This document shows positions 8,701-16,923 of a stretch of 64,000 nucleotides of DNA, in pieces. The stretch comes from Saprospiraceae bacterium (lineage in GTDB: Bacteria > Bacteroidota > Bacteroidia > Chitinophagales > Saprospiraceae). The stretch covers positions 1 to 64,000 of the forward strand of contig JAIYCH010000038.1 in NCBI GenBank assembly GCA_027488135.1, in the 5' to 3' direction. The notes below the pieces were generated by a model. It was given only the letters and a program-made list of their open reading frames with translations. It was not told where the DNA came from and did no database searches. Each line of letters begins with the position of its first letter. Position 1 is the first letter of the stretch. A program made the position numbers and the translations under genes.

Positions 8701-10240
8701 TTAATACAGGTTCAGGTGAAACGGTTACTGACACCGTTTTGGTAATCACATTGTTACAACCCGTCAATTCTAAGGCATAATTAAGTATTATCGGCTGATT
8801 AGTTGTATTTTCTGCAATATCCAGAATATCACCAGTTCCTGAAATAAGACTATTCAATCTTTTCCATTTTACAATATCCACACCGGAGGAAGAAACAGGC
8901 ACATTGATAACAGCGCCTCCGCAAATGCTCGGTATGTTGGCAGGGGATATAATCTGAGGGGCAGGATTAATGGTAACGGTAGAAATCACCGGATTACCTT
9001 TACAGGTTGGATTATTTAAGATAGCGGGGGTTAATTCATAAGACACCTGAATAGGATTGGATCCTGCATTAATCAATTTTTCACTTAAGGTACCCGCAGT
9101 TGTTCCCGTTCCTGTTCCACCCGTCGCCCCATTATATGTGGCTTTCCAACTTACCCCAATATTGGCTGAGGAAGAAAGGGCAAGGCTAAAAGATTCAGCG
9201 CTGCAAGCAGAAACATTAACCGCTGAAATAACAGGTTTTTGATCCACCTTAAAAGGAAAGGACAAGGGAGAAATATTTTGACAACCCGATTGAAGAGAGG
9301 TGATATTATTTAAAGTAATGGTAGCGTCACTGTTAATGCTTTGCAAAGAAATAACCCCTGATAGCGTCGTCACTGTGCTTTGATTTGCCGTTCCGTTCAG
9401 ATTGTAAGAAAAACTCAAAGCCTCGCTGCTATTATAATTTAGCTCCACCACTTCCCCGACACAAGGGGTTTTTGTTTGGCTTAAAGTGATAGCGGGAATA
9501 GGAGATACAAGAATTGGCAGAGAAGAAACGGTAGTATTTATACATCCCGATGTAACCGATTCAACGGAGGAAATAGAAATAGAAGCGCCGACCTGGGCAA
9601 TTGGAACCGGAACTAAAAAGGAACCATTGGATATGTTGACACGTTGAGTGGTACCACCTGGTAAGCTGTAATTAACAAATACATTTTCTGCTGAAGTCAA
9701 CTGGATAGAAGTACTTTGGCCTTCACAGATAGCAGTAGAAGGAGAGGAGATAGCAACCTGCGGCGAAGCTTGGAGGGTAATCTGTTGGGGCATATCCACA
9801 AAACAGGACTTACCTGAGTAACTGGCTCTCACCGTATAAATACCTGCTTGAGAGGCATTTACCAAACGCAAGGCATTTCCTGTACCTACAATACTGTCCC
9901 CCACAGCGTTTCCATTTAACCTTAATTGGTAACGGACGTTAGATTCAGATCCACTTAAAGCCAGGGAAACAGCCCCACCTTCAGGGATACATAGTTTATT
10001 TAGTTGTTGAAAGGCAAAAGTGTTGGGAATGGGGCAAGCTGCCGAGAACGATTGAATGACGCCCGCTTTTAATGAAAAATTGGAGCTATTAAATTGTTCA
10101 TTAACAAATTCTCCACTTGTGAAAGTTAGCACGTTATTTCCAGAGGAATAATGATTACCCGCGGCGTTCGTCGCTTGTTGCCCATTGGCAAAAAGGAAGG
10201 AAAACATAAAAAGAATAGTAAACGAAATATTTAATTTCAT
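5777..10240 (-). CDS. Giant T9SS type A cargo with dockerin- and cohesin-like domains
   Basis: The ATG at 10240 is preferred over one 45 bp upstream because it opens a clean signal peptide (MKLNISFTILFMFSFLFANG). The mature protein is about 1,470 residues. It starts with a 'GNNVLTFTSGEFVNEQF' segment like that of the 376-residue cargo, then about a dozen Ig/PKD-like modules to about residue 1090. A carboxypeptidase-regulatory-like fold follows ('GIIKTINKQFIEGVKVQV'), then a dockerin-type pair ('STLDLLLIQKHVL', 'AADVNKSGSISILDMLQ'), then a cohesin-like domain ('GMQFTLQYDPKKLQFESL'). The C-terminal type A sorting domain begins 'NPYPNPFMDKVNI'. It should be exported by T9SS to the cell surface. 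Dockerin and cohesin in one chain suggest intra- or intermolecular assembly (inference). No catalytic domain is seen. Confidence 0.85.
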   Translation of the reverse strand: MKLNISFTILFMFSFLFANGQQATNAAGNHYSSGNNVLTFTSGEFVNEQFNSSNFSLKAGVIQSFSAACPIPNTFAFQQLNKLCIPEGGAVSLALSGSESNVRYQLRLNGNAVGDSIVGTGNALRLVNASQAGIYTVRASYSGKSCFVDMPQQITLQASPQVAISSPSTAICEGQSTSIQLTSAENVFVNYSLPGGTTQRVNISNGSFLVPVPIAQVGASISISSVESVTSGCINTTVSSLPILVSPIPAITLSQTKTPCVGEVVELNYNSSEALSFSYNLNGTANQSTVTTLSGVISLQSINSDATITLNNITSLQSGCQNISPLSFPFKVDQKPVISAVNVSACSAESFSLALSSSANIGVSWKATYNGATGGTGTGTTAGTLSEKLINAGSNPIQVSYELTPAILNNPTCKGNPVISTVTINPAPQIISPANIPSICGGAVINVPVSSSGVDIVKWKRLNSLISGTGDILDIAENTTNQPIILNYALELTGCNNVITKTVSVTVSPEPVLNISQIPALCDAFTDLTQSSITTGSTAGIQLKYFQDANLSVPVADATKVSQGTYFIKGELAGCSTKTSISIRSQLKLKVIEPQTICPDKNIDLAQYVDIAGSTPGLSLTYWTNAEATTPAVNPQASVAGSYYVKGQAASGSCAIVKPITVKAYSSESITLPANLTVCSGNAFSFEPSLKESTFKWFRNVNGALGLLGNAGTGSISELLTIVNADPEVELSYGYSVGAPGCDATVGSFKVKVTKGPSFELVDSAKICDAYINLNSLIKSSVSNVSFSYFLNDNPVVDLTKGVQGNYRVEGSDAKGCKTSKAIIVSHQLNVPTVATFVSCPPLTVDLKSKLTDVFGSSYTVSYENTATPEKVNAGTYAVGLKPLNSSCKVILPVVVQSGQPQLLNPISAVSLCSGEKFSFEPSFSSKNITYVWSYQNGNGNGKIEAVWNNTSAAILTDSIKISSSSSLCNQSASQFIKVDIQPAAPKLVINAKDICADKPLVLSVLASPENPSAKFSWKATYGLVQGGLNGNAINAFGNEAILEQLYHEEDTSVTVKYVFQSFLPGSKTCYSAFDSINIEVLPLGFGPCAATLAGIIKTINKQFIEGVKVQVSGLSGDKIVNTRNDGLFKVSGLENGGDYTIYPELNKNPLNGVSTLDLLLIQKHVLNIKKIENPYELIAADVNKSGSISILDMLQLRKIILGVDKEFKGNKSWRFVDANFTFKKEANPFQFPEIVNINDLNGSAEAHFYGIKIGDINGNAVANGSGLGDTREQQEYVLQSENKVLMPGETYPLTIYADPSLQAEGMQFTLQYDPKKLQFESLLTDSILLSMMGVFEEEGLLTLSWASKMTPESMVLSLPFKALQGGEIADMLQIGDRITRSEAYIGERTMPVNLTFTEKTAEPIGLNPYPNPFMDKVNIPYYLPSNTVVTLKIFDFSGKLVRSIVQEGNAGLNTFEIDNLPPGSEWKYELSTLYWKKSGVLISVIR

Positions 10241-10408
10241 ACTAAAATTTCTTTTGAATTGTTTTTTAAACCAAAAAGTTTGCATAAATTTAATAAAAAC
10301 AGAGAAAATAAATACAAATAATAAAATAATTATTAATTAATTTTTTAAATAAGTATTTTATTCTATTGTTTTTATGGTTAATATGATTTTTTTAAGAGGT
10401 TACTGAAG

Positions 10409-10585
10409 ATGGCGAGAGTATGCCCCTATGAGATGGATGACCTGACGGTGACACGTAAACCTGATGAGATGACTCAGTCTATATATATTGAAGTCAGTGA
10501 ATATGGGGGTTACGCATCGAGCACGGACGCAGCAATGCAATCGTGGAAGAATTCCTCCACGATAAACTTTACCTCTAAAACCTAA
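10409..10585 (+). CDS. Possible small protein, 58 codons, unknown function
   Basis: An ATG at 10409 opens 58 codons ending TAA at 10583-10585 (begins MARVCPYEMDDLTV, ends NFTSKT). 'AAGAGGT' lies about 8 nt upstream and could act as a ribosome site. Base composition is noticeably less AT-rich than the flanks. I recognise no family. It contains a perfect 8-bp inverted repeat (10540-10563), so the stretch could equally be a relic or an RNA. Low confidence that it is translated. Confidence 0.25.
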   Translation: MARVCPYEMDDLTVTRKPDEMTQSIYIEVSEYGGYASSTDAAMQSWKNSSTINFTSKT

Positions 10586-10596
10586 GACGTCCTTTT

Positions 10597-10632
10597 TAAT
10601 CCTCGTAATCTTGTAAATCTTGATTCAAAACC
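10597..10632. repeat. Dispersed short repeat, copy 1
   Basis: A 36-bp stretch beginning TAATCCTCGTAATC and ending TGATTCAAAACC. A close relative lies at 16745-16779. Both sit in gene-free DNA and consist of 'AATC' triplets ending in GATTCAAAA. This appears to be a short dispersed intergenic repeat. Confidence 0.5.
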
Positions 10633-10722
10633 TGTGGCATGCACACCAAAATGCCAAAAAGTGCCCTTTTTCTACTTATTTTATTATATTTGAGTAAGAA
10701 TGCTAAGCTAAAAATTAACACA

Positions 10723-11649
10723 ATGAGATTCGTTACCCTGTTTTTTACTTTCTTCCTTTTGAATTTGAGCTTACCCTGTGCTAAAGCTCAAAATCTTCCC
10801 AAAATTGAACTTAACGATGCCTGGCTCAATGAAATCAAAACATTAGCACCTGCAAAGAAGCATTTTCCAAGTGCTAAAACACATAAAATCCTGGTATTCT
10901 CCCTTTTTACAGGTTTTGACCACTGGGTAATTCCTCATACCGAAGCCATGTTAAAAACCATTACAGAAAAAGTGGGCGGTTTTGAAATGACCTACACCAG
11001 GGACGTAAAATATTTCGATAAAAAATGGTTGCAGCAATTCGATGCTATTATCCTAAATAACAATTGTAGTATCGGGGACAAACGTAATTTATTTTGGGAT
11101 GTATTTAAAAATGACCCTACGCTGGATACTATTCAAGCGATGGAAAAGGCGGCCAAATTTGAAAAATATCTGTTGCAATTTGTTAAACGGGGAGGTGGCA
11201 TTATGTCCATGCATGGTGCGGTAACCATGCAGAATAAGTCGAATGCTTTTAGTGATATGTTAGGCGGTAGTTTTGATTATCATCCTAAACAACAAAGGAT
11301 TGACGTTAAATTAGTTGACCCCAATCATCCTTTAGTACAGGGTTTTAATGGAAAAGGATTTTCACACATTGATGAGCCTTATTTTTTTAATAATGCCTAC
11401 ATGAGCAAAAATTTCAGACCGCTACTTTACATGGAAAGTGCTAACATCGAAGGGAATAAATATCCCGGTGGGGACGAAAAAAGATATATTGCCTGGATTA
11501 AAAAATACGGAAAAGGGAATATATTTTATTCCTCTCCTGCTCACAATGCTCAAAGTTTCAGTAATCCACAATTACTTCAATTTTTCCTCGATGGCCTGCA
11601 ATTTGTTGTAGGCGATGTAAAATGCGATACGAGTCCAATGGGAAAGTAA
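10723..11649 (+). CDS. ThuA-like secreted glutamine-amidotransferase-fold protein
   Basis: 308 residues from the ATG at 10723, which opens a signal peptide (MRFVTLFFTFFLLNLSLPCAKAQ). An ATG 84 bp upstream would add an unlikely hydrophilic leader. The ThuA-fold hallmarks are 'KILVFSLFTGFDHWVI', 'FDAIILNNN', 'RGGGIMSMHGA' and 'GKGNIFYSSPAHN'. ThuA proteins are class I amidotransferase-like and are often found with sugar or glycan catabolism genes, where their chemistry is poorly defined. It ends 20 bp from the convergent sulfatase. Periplasmic location is inferred from the signal peptide. Confidence 0.8.
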   Translation: MRFVTLFFTFFLLNLSLPCAKAQNLPKIELNDAWLNEIKTLAPAKKHFPSAKTHKILVFSLFTGFDHWVIPHTEAMLKTITEKVGGFEMTYTRDVKYFDKKWLQQFDAIILNNNCSIGDKRNLFWDVFKNDPTLDTIQAMEKAAKFEKYLLQFVKRGGGIMSMHGAVTMQNKSNAFSDMLGGSFDYHPKQQRIDVKLVDPNHPLVQGFNGKGFSHIDEPYFFNNAYMSKNFRPLLYMESANIEGNKYPGGDEKRYIAWIKKYGKGNIFYSSPAHNAQSFSNPQLLQFFLDGLQFVVGDVKCDTSPMGK

Positions 11650-11668
11650 ATTTGTACCTCCTGACTTT

Positions 11669-13090
11669 TCAATCATTTAACTGTTTTTTATACTCCGGGC
11701 GATTTTTCCATAAGGTCAAATAAGGGGCGTATTCAGGTTTATTCCACCAGAACTCAGGCGTTGGATCTTTTTCAATCAATCCTCCTTCATAATCCTCTCC
11801 CCTTACACTTTGGTTAACACTTTCTATCCATTGCTCATAATTGGAAATCATTTTTTGCGCGCGTGAAGAATGTAAGGAAATGATATTCTTTGTTTCTGAT
11901 TTATCATTTTTCAAGTCATATAAAGCGTATTCCTTTTTCTCAATATTTTCCACCAATAATTTATAATCATTGTCAATGAAGGCACCTTGATTTCTATATT
12001 TAAATGGAATTGGATCTTTCCTAAATCCCTCTGCTTTTCCCTTAAAGAGTGGGAAAATACTTTTCCCATCGATGGGTCGCACAAAAACATCGTCGGGTAA
12101 GTTACAAATTGAAGCTATGGTAGGAAAGATATCCATCGTACTTGCCGGAAAATGACTGATGGTTCCACCTTTGATGGTTGCAGGCCACTTAATAATGCAA
12201 GGAACCCTTATTCCTCCTTCATAAACACTCCCCTTAAAATCTCTCAGTCCCCCAACCCCTTCCTTGCCGCCAAAAGATACGCCTCCATTATCACTATTAA
12301 ACCAAATCAACGTATTTTCACTTAGCCCCATTTCTTTGAGTTTCGCATTTAAGAAACCTATGCTTTTATCCATTTCCACTATTTCGCCAAGATAATTCTG
12401 CTGCATTTCCTCCATTTCTTTTGGGAAAATTGATTTATCCTCAGGCAAGGCACTCCAGGGCTCATGAGGACTTCCAAACCATATAACCACAAAAAACGGT
12501 TTATTTTTATGACCCAAAATAAAATCTAGTGCCTGATTTACAATAATGTCAGAAGAATTTCCAATATATTCCGCGATTTTACCCTTATGACTCATTAAAG
12601 GATTGATATCAAAAAAATTGGACACAGATAACCACTCATTGAATCCAAAATAACCTGGATTCCTATTATCTTCCGCAAGGACTGGTACCCCAGGGCCTTT
12701 GAGCCCGTCCAAATGCCATTTACCAAAATGTGCTGTATTATATCCGGCCTTTTGAAGCGCTTGTGAGATAGTTTTTTCTTGCCTTCTCATGGGAAAACCA
12801 TGAGCAAAAACAGCGGAACGATCATTTGCCCGGCCTGTCAATACGGAAGACCTTGTTGGAGAACAAACAGGTGCACCTGCGTAAAAACGATCCATTCTTA
12901 GACCATTTTTTGCCATTTCATTCAAATGTGGTGTTTGTAAAAATGGGTGATCATAATAACCCATTTGTCCCCAACCCTGGTCATCAGACATAACAAGAAT
13001 AATATTTGGCCTTTGTCTATTTTCATTTTCTTTCAGCGAAAATGATAAAAACACGAATAAAATAAGGCCAATCAGTATGATGATTCTCAT
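11669..13090 (-). CDS. Secreted type I (formylglycine) sulfatase
   Basis: 473 residues from the ATG at 13090 (signal peptide MRIIILIGLILFVFLSFS); an ATG 24 bp upstream is also possible. The metal-binding 'SDDQGW' is followed by the FGly motif 'VCSPTRSSVLTGR', a Cys-type CxPxR whose Cys must be oxidised to formylglycine by a maturase not seen in the window. Further signatures are 'HFGKWHLDG', 'GSPHEPW' and 'WFNSDNGG'. The family hydrolyses sulfate esters of carbohydrates or similar substrates, and the substrate cannot be read from sequence. Convergent with ThuA, suggesting a small glycan-processing pair. Confidence 0.9.
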   Translation of the reverse strand: MRIIILIGLILFVFLSFSLKENENRQRPNIILVMSDDQGWGQMGYYDHPFLQTPHLNEMAKNGLRMDRFYAGAPVCSPTRSSVLTGRANDRSAVFAHGFPMRRQEKTISQALQKAGYNTAHFGKWHLDGLKGPGVPVLAEDNRNPGYFGFNEWLSVSNFFDINPLMSHKGKIAEYIGNSSDIIVNQALDFILGHKNKPFFVVIWFGSPHEPWSALPEDKSIFPKEMEEMQQNYLGEIVEMDKSIGFLNAKLKEMGLSENTLIWFNSDNGGVSFGGKEGVGGLRDFKGSVYEGGIRVPCIIKWPATIKGGTISHFPASTMDIFPTIASICNLPDDVFVRPIDGKSIFPLFKGKAEGFRKDPIPFKYRNQGAFIDNDYKLLVENIEKKEYALYDLKNDKSETKNIISLHSSRAQKMISNYEQWIESVNQSVRGEDYEGGLIEKDPTPEFWWNKPEYAPYLTLWKNRPEYKKQLND

Positions 13091-13181
13091 GTGAATTTTT
13101 ATGAAAGATAACATTTGCCATTCAGATAATGGAGAAATGCATAAGAAGTAATGCGAAAAATCGTATATATTTGCCTTAAAA

Positions 13182-13862
13182 ATGAACCAACATATTGCAC
13201 AAATGACCTTGGTTGTAGCTGATTACGATGAAGCTATTGAATTTTATACGAAAAAATTACATTTTGATCTTATTGAAGACACGCCCCTAACTGAAACCAA
13301 ACGTTGGGTTGTCGTAAAACCTAAAGGTGCAAAAGAATGTGCTCTTTTACTCGCAAAAGGTGCCAATGAGGAACAAAAAAAATCCATCGGTAATCAAACG
13401 GGAGGACGTGTATTCCTCTTTCTTCATACAGACCATTTCGACCGCGACTTTAACAACCTGAAAGAAAACAATATTAAAATTGTTAATGGTCCCAGAATAG
13501 AGGAATACGGCAAAGTAGCCGTATTTGAAGATTTGTATGGAAATTTATGGGATTTAATTGAGCCCTCTATTACATCCGACTATTTTTATTCCACAGCCAT
13601 TTTAAAAATTAAAGAGAATGAGAAGGTCTCATTTGCGCTGGATGAATTAAAAATATTGAGACAACATACTCTTTTGGAGGCTGGAAATATTTCTTTTGAC
13701 CTTAAGCAATCAAAAGAGGATCCAACCGTCATTGTCATTTGGGAATGTTTTAAAAATGAATCCAGTTTTCAAGAGCACCTCCTGTCTGCACACCTGGCAA
13801 ATTTTTTGAAAAAAGATCTGGTTACATTGCAAAATGGCTATCAAACTTTAGATATATATTAG
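13182..13862 (+). CDS. VOC (glyoxalase-like) domain fused to an ABM-like domain
   Basis: 226 residues. The N-terminal half (1-130) is a vicinal-oxygen-chelate domain with 'MTLVVADYDEAIEFYTKKL' at the start and 'VAVFEDLYGNLWDLIEP' at its end; the closing E is the usual metal ligand. The C-terminal half (about 135-226) resembles the antibiotic-biosynthesis-monooxygenase (dimeric ferredoxin-like) fold: 'VIVIWECFKNESSFQEHLLSAHLANF'. It has no signal peptide, so it is cytosolic. Substrate unknown. It stands 62 bp upstream of the ECF sigma gene on the same strand but need not be co-transcribed. Confidence 0.7.
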   Translation: MNQHIAQMTLVVADYDEAIEFYTKKLHFDLIEDTPLTETKRWVVVKPKGAKECALLLAKGANEEQKKSIGNQTGGRVFLFLHTDHFDRDFNNLKENNIKIVNGPRIEEYGKVAVFEDLYGNLWDLIEPSITSDYFYSTAILKIKENEKVSFALDELKILRQHTLLEAGNISFDLKQSKEDPTVIVIWECFKNESSFQEHLLSAHLANFLKKDLVTLQNGYQTLDIY

Positions 13863-13923
13863 AGAAAGTGTGCTTTTTTGACCGTTCGTTCGAATAATAA
13901 ATATCATTCCACTTATCGAACCT

Positions 13924-14427
13924 ATGGCAAAGCAAAACTTACATCAAACATTTCACGAAATCATTGAACGGCATAAAGGTTTATTGTTCAAGGTTGCCCG
14001 GACTTATTGTGGAAATGAAGAAGACCGGCAGGATTTAATTCAGGAAATAAGGATCCAAATTTGGAAATCCCTGCCAAAATATGATGCTCATTTTGCTATG
14101 ACCACCTGGTTGTATAGAATTTCCATTAATGTGGCCATTTCATATTATAGGAAAAATAATAATAGAACCTATTTTCCTGTAGCAGAGAAGCTCCCTACCG
14201 TTTTTGACCCACTTCCAAATGACTTACAGGATAAATTCAACTTATTGGAACAATTCATTGTCGAACTGAACGAAATGGATAAAGCACTCATAATGTTGTA
14301 TCTGGAGGATAAATCCTATCAGGAGATATCTGAAATCATGGGTATCACCATCTCCAATGTAGGAACTAAAATGGGTAGGATAAAGGAAAAACTAAAAAAG
14401 AGATTTTTAAACCATAAAGAAAATTAA
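13924..14427 (+). CDS. ECF-type RNA polymerase sigma factor
   Basis: 167 residues. Region 2 covers about 15-85 ('HKGLLFKVARTYCGNEEDRQDLIQEI', 'TTWLYRISINVAISYYRK'). Region 4 covers about 110-163 ('LIMLYLEDKSYQEISEIMGI', 'VGTKMGRIKEKLKKRF'). It directs polymerase to a dedicated promoter set. The next gene begins 1 bp after its stop and encodes a membrane protein, the usual place for an anti-sigma factor. The 60 bp upstream contain GTTCG/CGAAC half-sites, which could reflect autoregulation (speculative). Confidence 0.9.
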   Translation: MAKQNLHQTFHEIIERHKGLLFKVARTYCGNEEDRQDLIQEIRIQIWKSLPKYDAHFAMTTWLYRISINVAISYYRKNNNRTYFPVAEKLPTVFDPLPNDLQDKFNLLEQFIVELNEMDKALIMLYLEDKSYQEISEIMGITISNVGTKMGRIKEKLKKRFLNHKEN

Positions 14428-14428
14428 A

Positions 14429-15097
14429 ATGAACGACACGGATTTGAAATATCTTTGGAAAACAGGCAACGAACAGATTGCCATAGGTCAAACTTCAGAT
14501 AAGACTAACCTGGATAACCTCACAAAAAGAAATGTAAGCCATTTTATTTCCTCGATGAAACCCATTAAAATATTTACCTTATTCGTAGGTATGTTTTGGG
14601 TATTTGGTCTAGGTTATGTCCTTATAAAACTGACTATTAATGCTTACGAACAGGTAAGTCCCTATTTCCTATACTCGGCATATTTTCAATTGATGCTAAC
14701 GGGTCTAGCGGTAATCCTTTATATATTTCAATTAAGCACCCTTTACCGCATTGATTTTGATAAACCGGTTATTATTTTACAAAAAACACTAATCAACTTA
14801 AAGGTTTCCACTTTAAATATAACCAGAATTTTAATGCTTCAGTTACCCTTTTGGACTACCTTTTACTGGAATGAAAGTATGTTTAAAAATGGAACTTTAG
14901 CTTTATTTATCATTCAAGGTACGGTAACCCTGTCATTTACTTATTTAGCAATATGGCTTTATTTTAATTTAACATTTGAAAATGCAGATAAATGGTGGTT
15001 CAAAATACTTTTACAGGGTAAAGAATGGGAACCATTAATGACATCTATCGATATATTAAATGATATGGAAGAGGAAGTAGCGTTGGAAAAAGATTAA
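14429..15097 (+). CDS. Membrane protein coupled to ECF sigma; possible anti-sigma
   Basis: 222 residues beginning 1 bp after the sigma gene. A cytosolic N-terminus of about 43 residues ('MNDTDLKYLWKTGNEQ') is followed by about four membrane segments (near 45-68, 80-100, 130-147 and 155-180), then an acidic C-terminal tail ending EEEVALEKD. No zinc-finger anti-sigma (ZAS) HxxxCxxC motif is present. Its position makes control of the sigma factor likely, but the family is not one I can name. 'DxxxLWK' N-termini recur in Bacteroidota proteins next to ECF sigmas. Confidence 0.6.
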   Translation: MNDTDLKYLWKTGNEQIAIGQTSDKTNLDNLTKRNVSHFISSMKPIKIFTLFVGMFWVFGLGYVLIKLTINAYEQVSPYFLYSAYFQLMLTGLAVILYIFQLSTLYRIDFDKPVIILQKTLINLKVSTLNITRILMLQLPFWTTFYWNESMFKNGTLALFIIQGTVTLSFTYLAIWLYFNLTFENADKWWFKILLQGKEWEPLMTSIDILNDMEEEVALEKD

Positions 15098-15226
15098 ATC
15101 ATTTACTAGAGTTTCGGAGCAAATTTTCTGTCTATTAGGTAAGGCCATTTATTGATGTTAAAATGAATTCAAACCATTTTTTAGTCCCACAGAAACATTA
15201 TGTATTTTGCATCCCAAAATACCTTT

Positions 15227-15595
15227 TCAAAGCTGATGTCGAAGAATTTTATCCATCTTCCGACCTTTAGCCAACTCATCTACTAATTTATCCAGAAATC
15301 TCACCTTTTGCGTCAATGGATTTTCAATTTCTTCTATCCGATATCCGCAAATCATTCCAGTTATAAGATGCGCATTGTGATGAAGGGTTGCCTGTTGAAA
15401 AAATTCTTCAAAGGTCACTTTATCCTGGATGAGTTGATTCATTTTTTCTTCATTAAAACCTGTCAACCAATAAATTACTTGGTGTAGCTCTTCTTTACTT
15501 CTTCCTTTTTTCTCTACCTTATTAATGTAGTGAGGGTAAACGGAAGCAAAAGTCATCTTGGCCATTCTAGCATTATGATCCATCCTATTTTCCAT
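15227..15595 (-). CDS. DUF2200 family protein
   Basis: 122 residues from 15595; ATGs at 15583 and 15565 are alternative starts and the conserved part begins 'MAKMTFASVYPHYI'. The family features 'KVEKKGRSKEELHQVIYWLTGF' and 'GYRIEEIENPLTQKVRFLDKL' are present. These are small cytosolic proteins of unknown function. Alone on the minus strand between the sigma pair and the decayed regulator. No obvious partner. Confidence 0.7.
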   Translation of the reverse strand: MENRMDHNARMAKMTFASVYPHYINKVEKKGRSKEELHQVIYWLTGFNEEKMNQLIQDKVTFEEFFQQATLHHNAHLITGMICGYRIEEIENPLTQKVRFLDKLVDELAKGRKMDKILRHQL

Positions 15596-15721
15596 GATTT
15601 TTTAATCTATTATCAAATTTAATATAACTATTATATTTCTTTTTAATGTCTTAACTAAAAAATTCTCTTATTAAGAAAAGAAAATATTTCCCAAAAGCAA
15701 CCAGCTCCTCATCCCAACTGA

Positions 15722-16496
15722 CGACTAATTTTTGAAGGATTGAGGCGCATAGAAAAAGATACTTACCCAACAGCGGCTATTCGAGAAATGCTTTTGAATG
15801 CGTTGGTGCATCGTAATTACATAGGTTCTATGATTCAGATTAGGGTATATGATGATAAACTGTCTATTTGGAACGAAGGGAATTTACCAGAAGACATGAC
15901 GATAGCCAGTTTAAAAGGGCACCATGTATCAAGACCCAGAAATCCATTAATAGCCGATGTTTGTTTTAAAGCGGGCTTCATAGACTCGTGGGGACGAGGA
16001 ACATTAAAAATATTTGAAGCTTGTGAAAATGCAGGATTGCCAGAAGCTACGATAGCTAGTATAGATGGTGGTATTTTAGTGACTTTACACAATGATTTAA
16101 TAGCTCAAGCAGGTGGTCAGGATACTATAACGAAATCTTTTGAGGGCATTCAAAAGGAATTTGGGTTATTGTCTGATCGTTTTAGTATGGGTAAGGAAAA
16201 GAACAATGTTTATTTACAGAGTATTTACGAAATATTTACGGGTATTTACAGGATAAATACGGAAGAAGTACGGAAGAAATAAGGAAGAAATAAGGAAGAA
16301 ATATGGAAGAAACGCAATTAACATTCTAATGCTCTTTACATTTGAACCATCCATAAGGACTAAAGATATTTCTGAAATACTTGGATTAGCTACAAGTACC
16401 ATAGAAAAAGTCATCTCCAAATTTAAAGATGACAAAGTGATTGATAGAGAGGGTTCTACAAAAAGTGGGGTTTGGAAAATAATAAAACAACCATGA
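15722..16496 (+). pseudogene. Decayed ATP-binding regulator (AlbA/RecG-like C-terminal part)
   Basis: In the frame of 15740, 'YPTAAIREMLLNALVHRNY', 'LSIWNEGNLPEDM' and 'KAGFIDSWGRGTLKI' are the HATPase-like C-terminal region of AlbA_2/'divergent AAA' regulators. The usual N-terminal half is missing: there is a stop at 15719-15721 and only a TTG start. That frame stops at 16280-16282 inside a Lys/Glu/Tyr-rich repeat (GGAAGAAnTA units). The rest of the protein continues in another frame to 16496: 'IRTKDISEILGLATSTIEKV', a winged-helix end. It is therefore 5'-truncated and frameshifted, most likely a relic. No transposase or attachment site remains nearby. Confidence 0.75.
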
Positions 16497-16866
16497 AATT
16501 CAAAGAAGCACCCTTATAATAAGCTTATATTAGTTAAACCCCAAAAAGAAGATATGACTCATGTAGGAAGTGGTGAAGTGCGAAAGATTGAATTAAATGC
16601 TTATCAGTAAAATAATCCATAACGAATGGAATTTGAATCCCAATACCATTTTGCCTTAAGACATCCAGGTAATACCTTGAAATAAAATGATCTTCCAAAA
16701 AACAATCTTCCCACCAAGATCGAAGAAACTAACCTAAACCAGTGTAATCCTCGAAATCCTTTGAATCCGTGATTCAAAAACAATATGCACGGATAAATTT
16801 CCCAAAGTATGAAACAGGTATTCCAAACAGGGCAAAAGTAATCGTTACCCCAACAATTAAAAACAT
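16497..16866. other. Intergenic relic DNA, no intact gene
   Basis: About 370 bp. A short frame ending at 16610 ('MTHVGSGEVRKIELNAYQ') may be the tail of a lost gene. Otherwise only the dispersed repeat at 16745-16779 stands out. I see no promoter or intact coding region. Confidence 0.4.
16745..16779. repeat. Dispersed short repeat, copy 2
   Basis: Begins TAATCCTCGAAATCCTTTG and ends GTGATTCAAAA. It matches the copy at 10597-10632 at most positions. It contains a small GAATC/GATTC inverted repeat. Confidence 0.5.
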
Positions 16867-16870
16867 AAAA

Positions 16871-16910
16871 AAAGCGCGTAAAACTTTCGTTCCACACGCT
16901 TTATTTTTTT
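16871..16910 (-). terminator. Bidirectional intrinsic terminator after tRNA-Ser
   Basis: The stem AAAGCGCGT (16871-16879) pairs with ACACGCTTT (16894-16902) with one mismatch. A T-run follows on both strands (A-run 16867-16873; T-run 16901-16911). It lies directly downstream of the minus-strand tRNA-Ser. Confidence 0.75.
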
Positions 16911-16923
16911 TGACTTCCGCCGG

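Noticed and set aside
16497-16610. Short frame ending KIELNAYQ as a gene
   Set aside because: Too short, with no start context or domain. At best the tail of a lost gene.
16604-16897. Minus-strand 97-codon frame next to tRNA-Ser
   Set aside because: Composition and residues look random, and it overlaps the terminator and the dispersed repeat.
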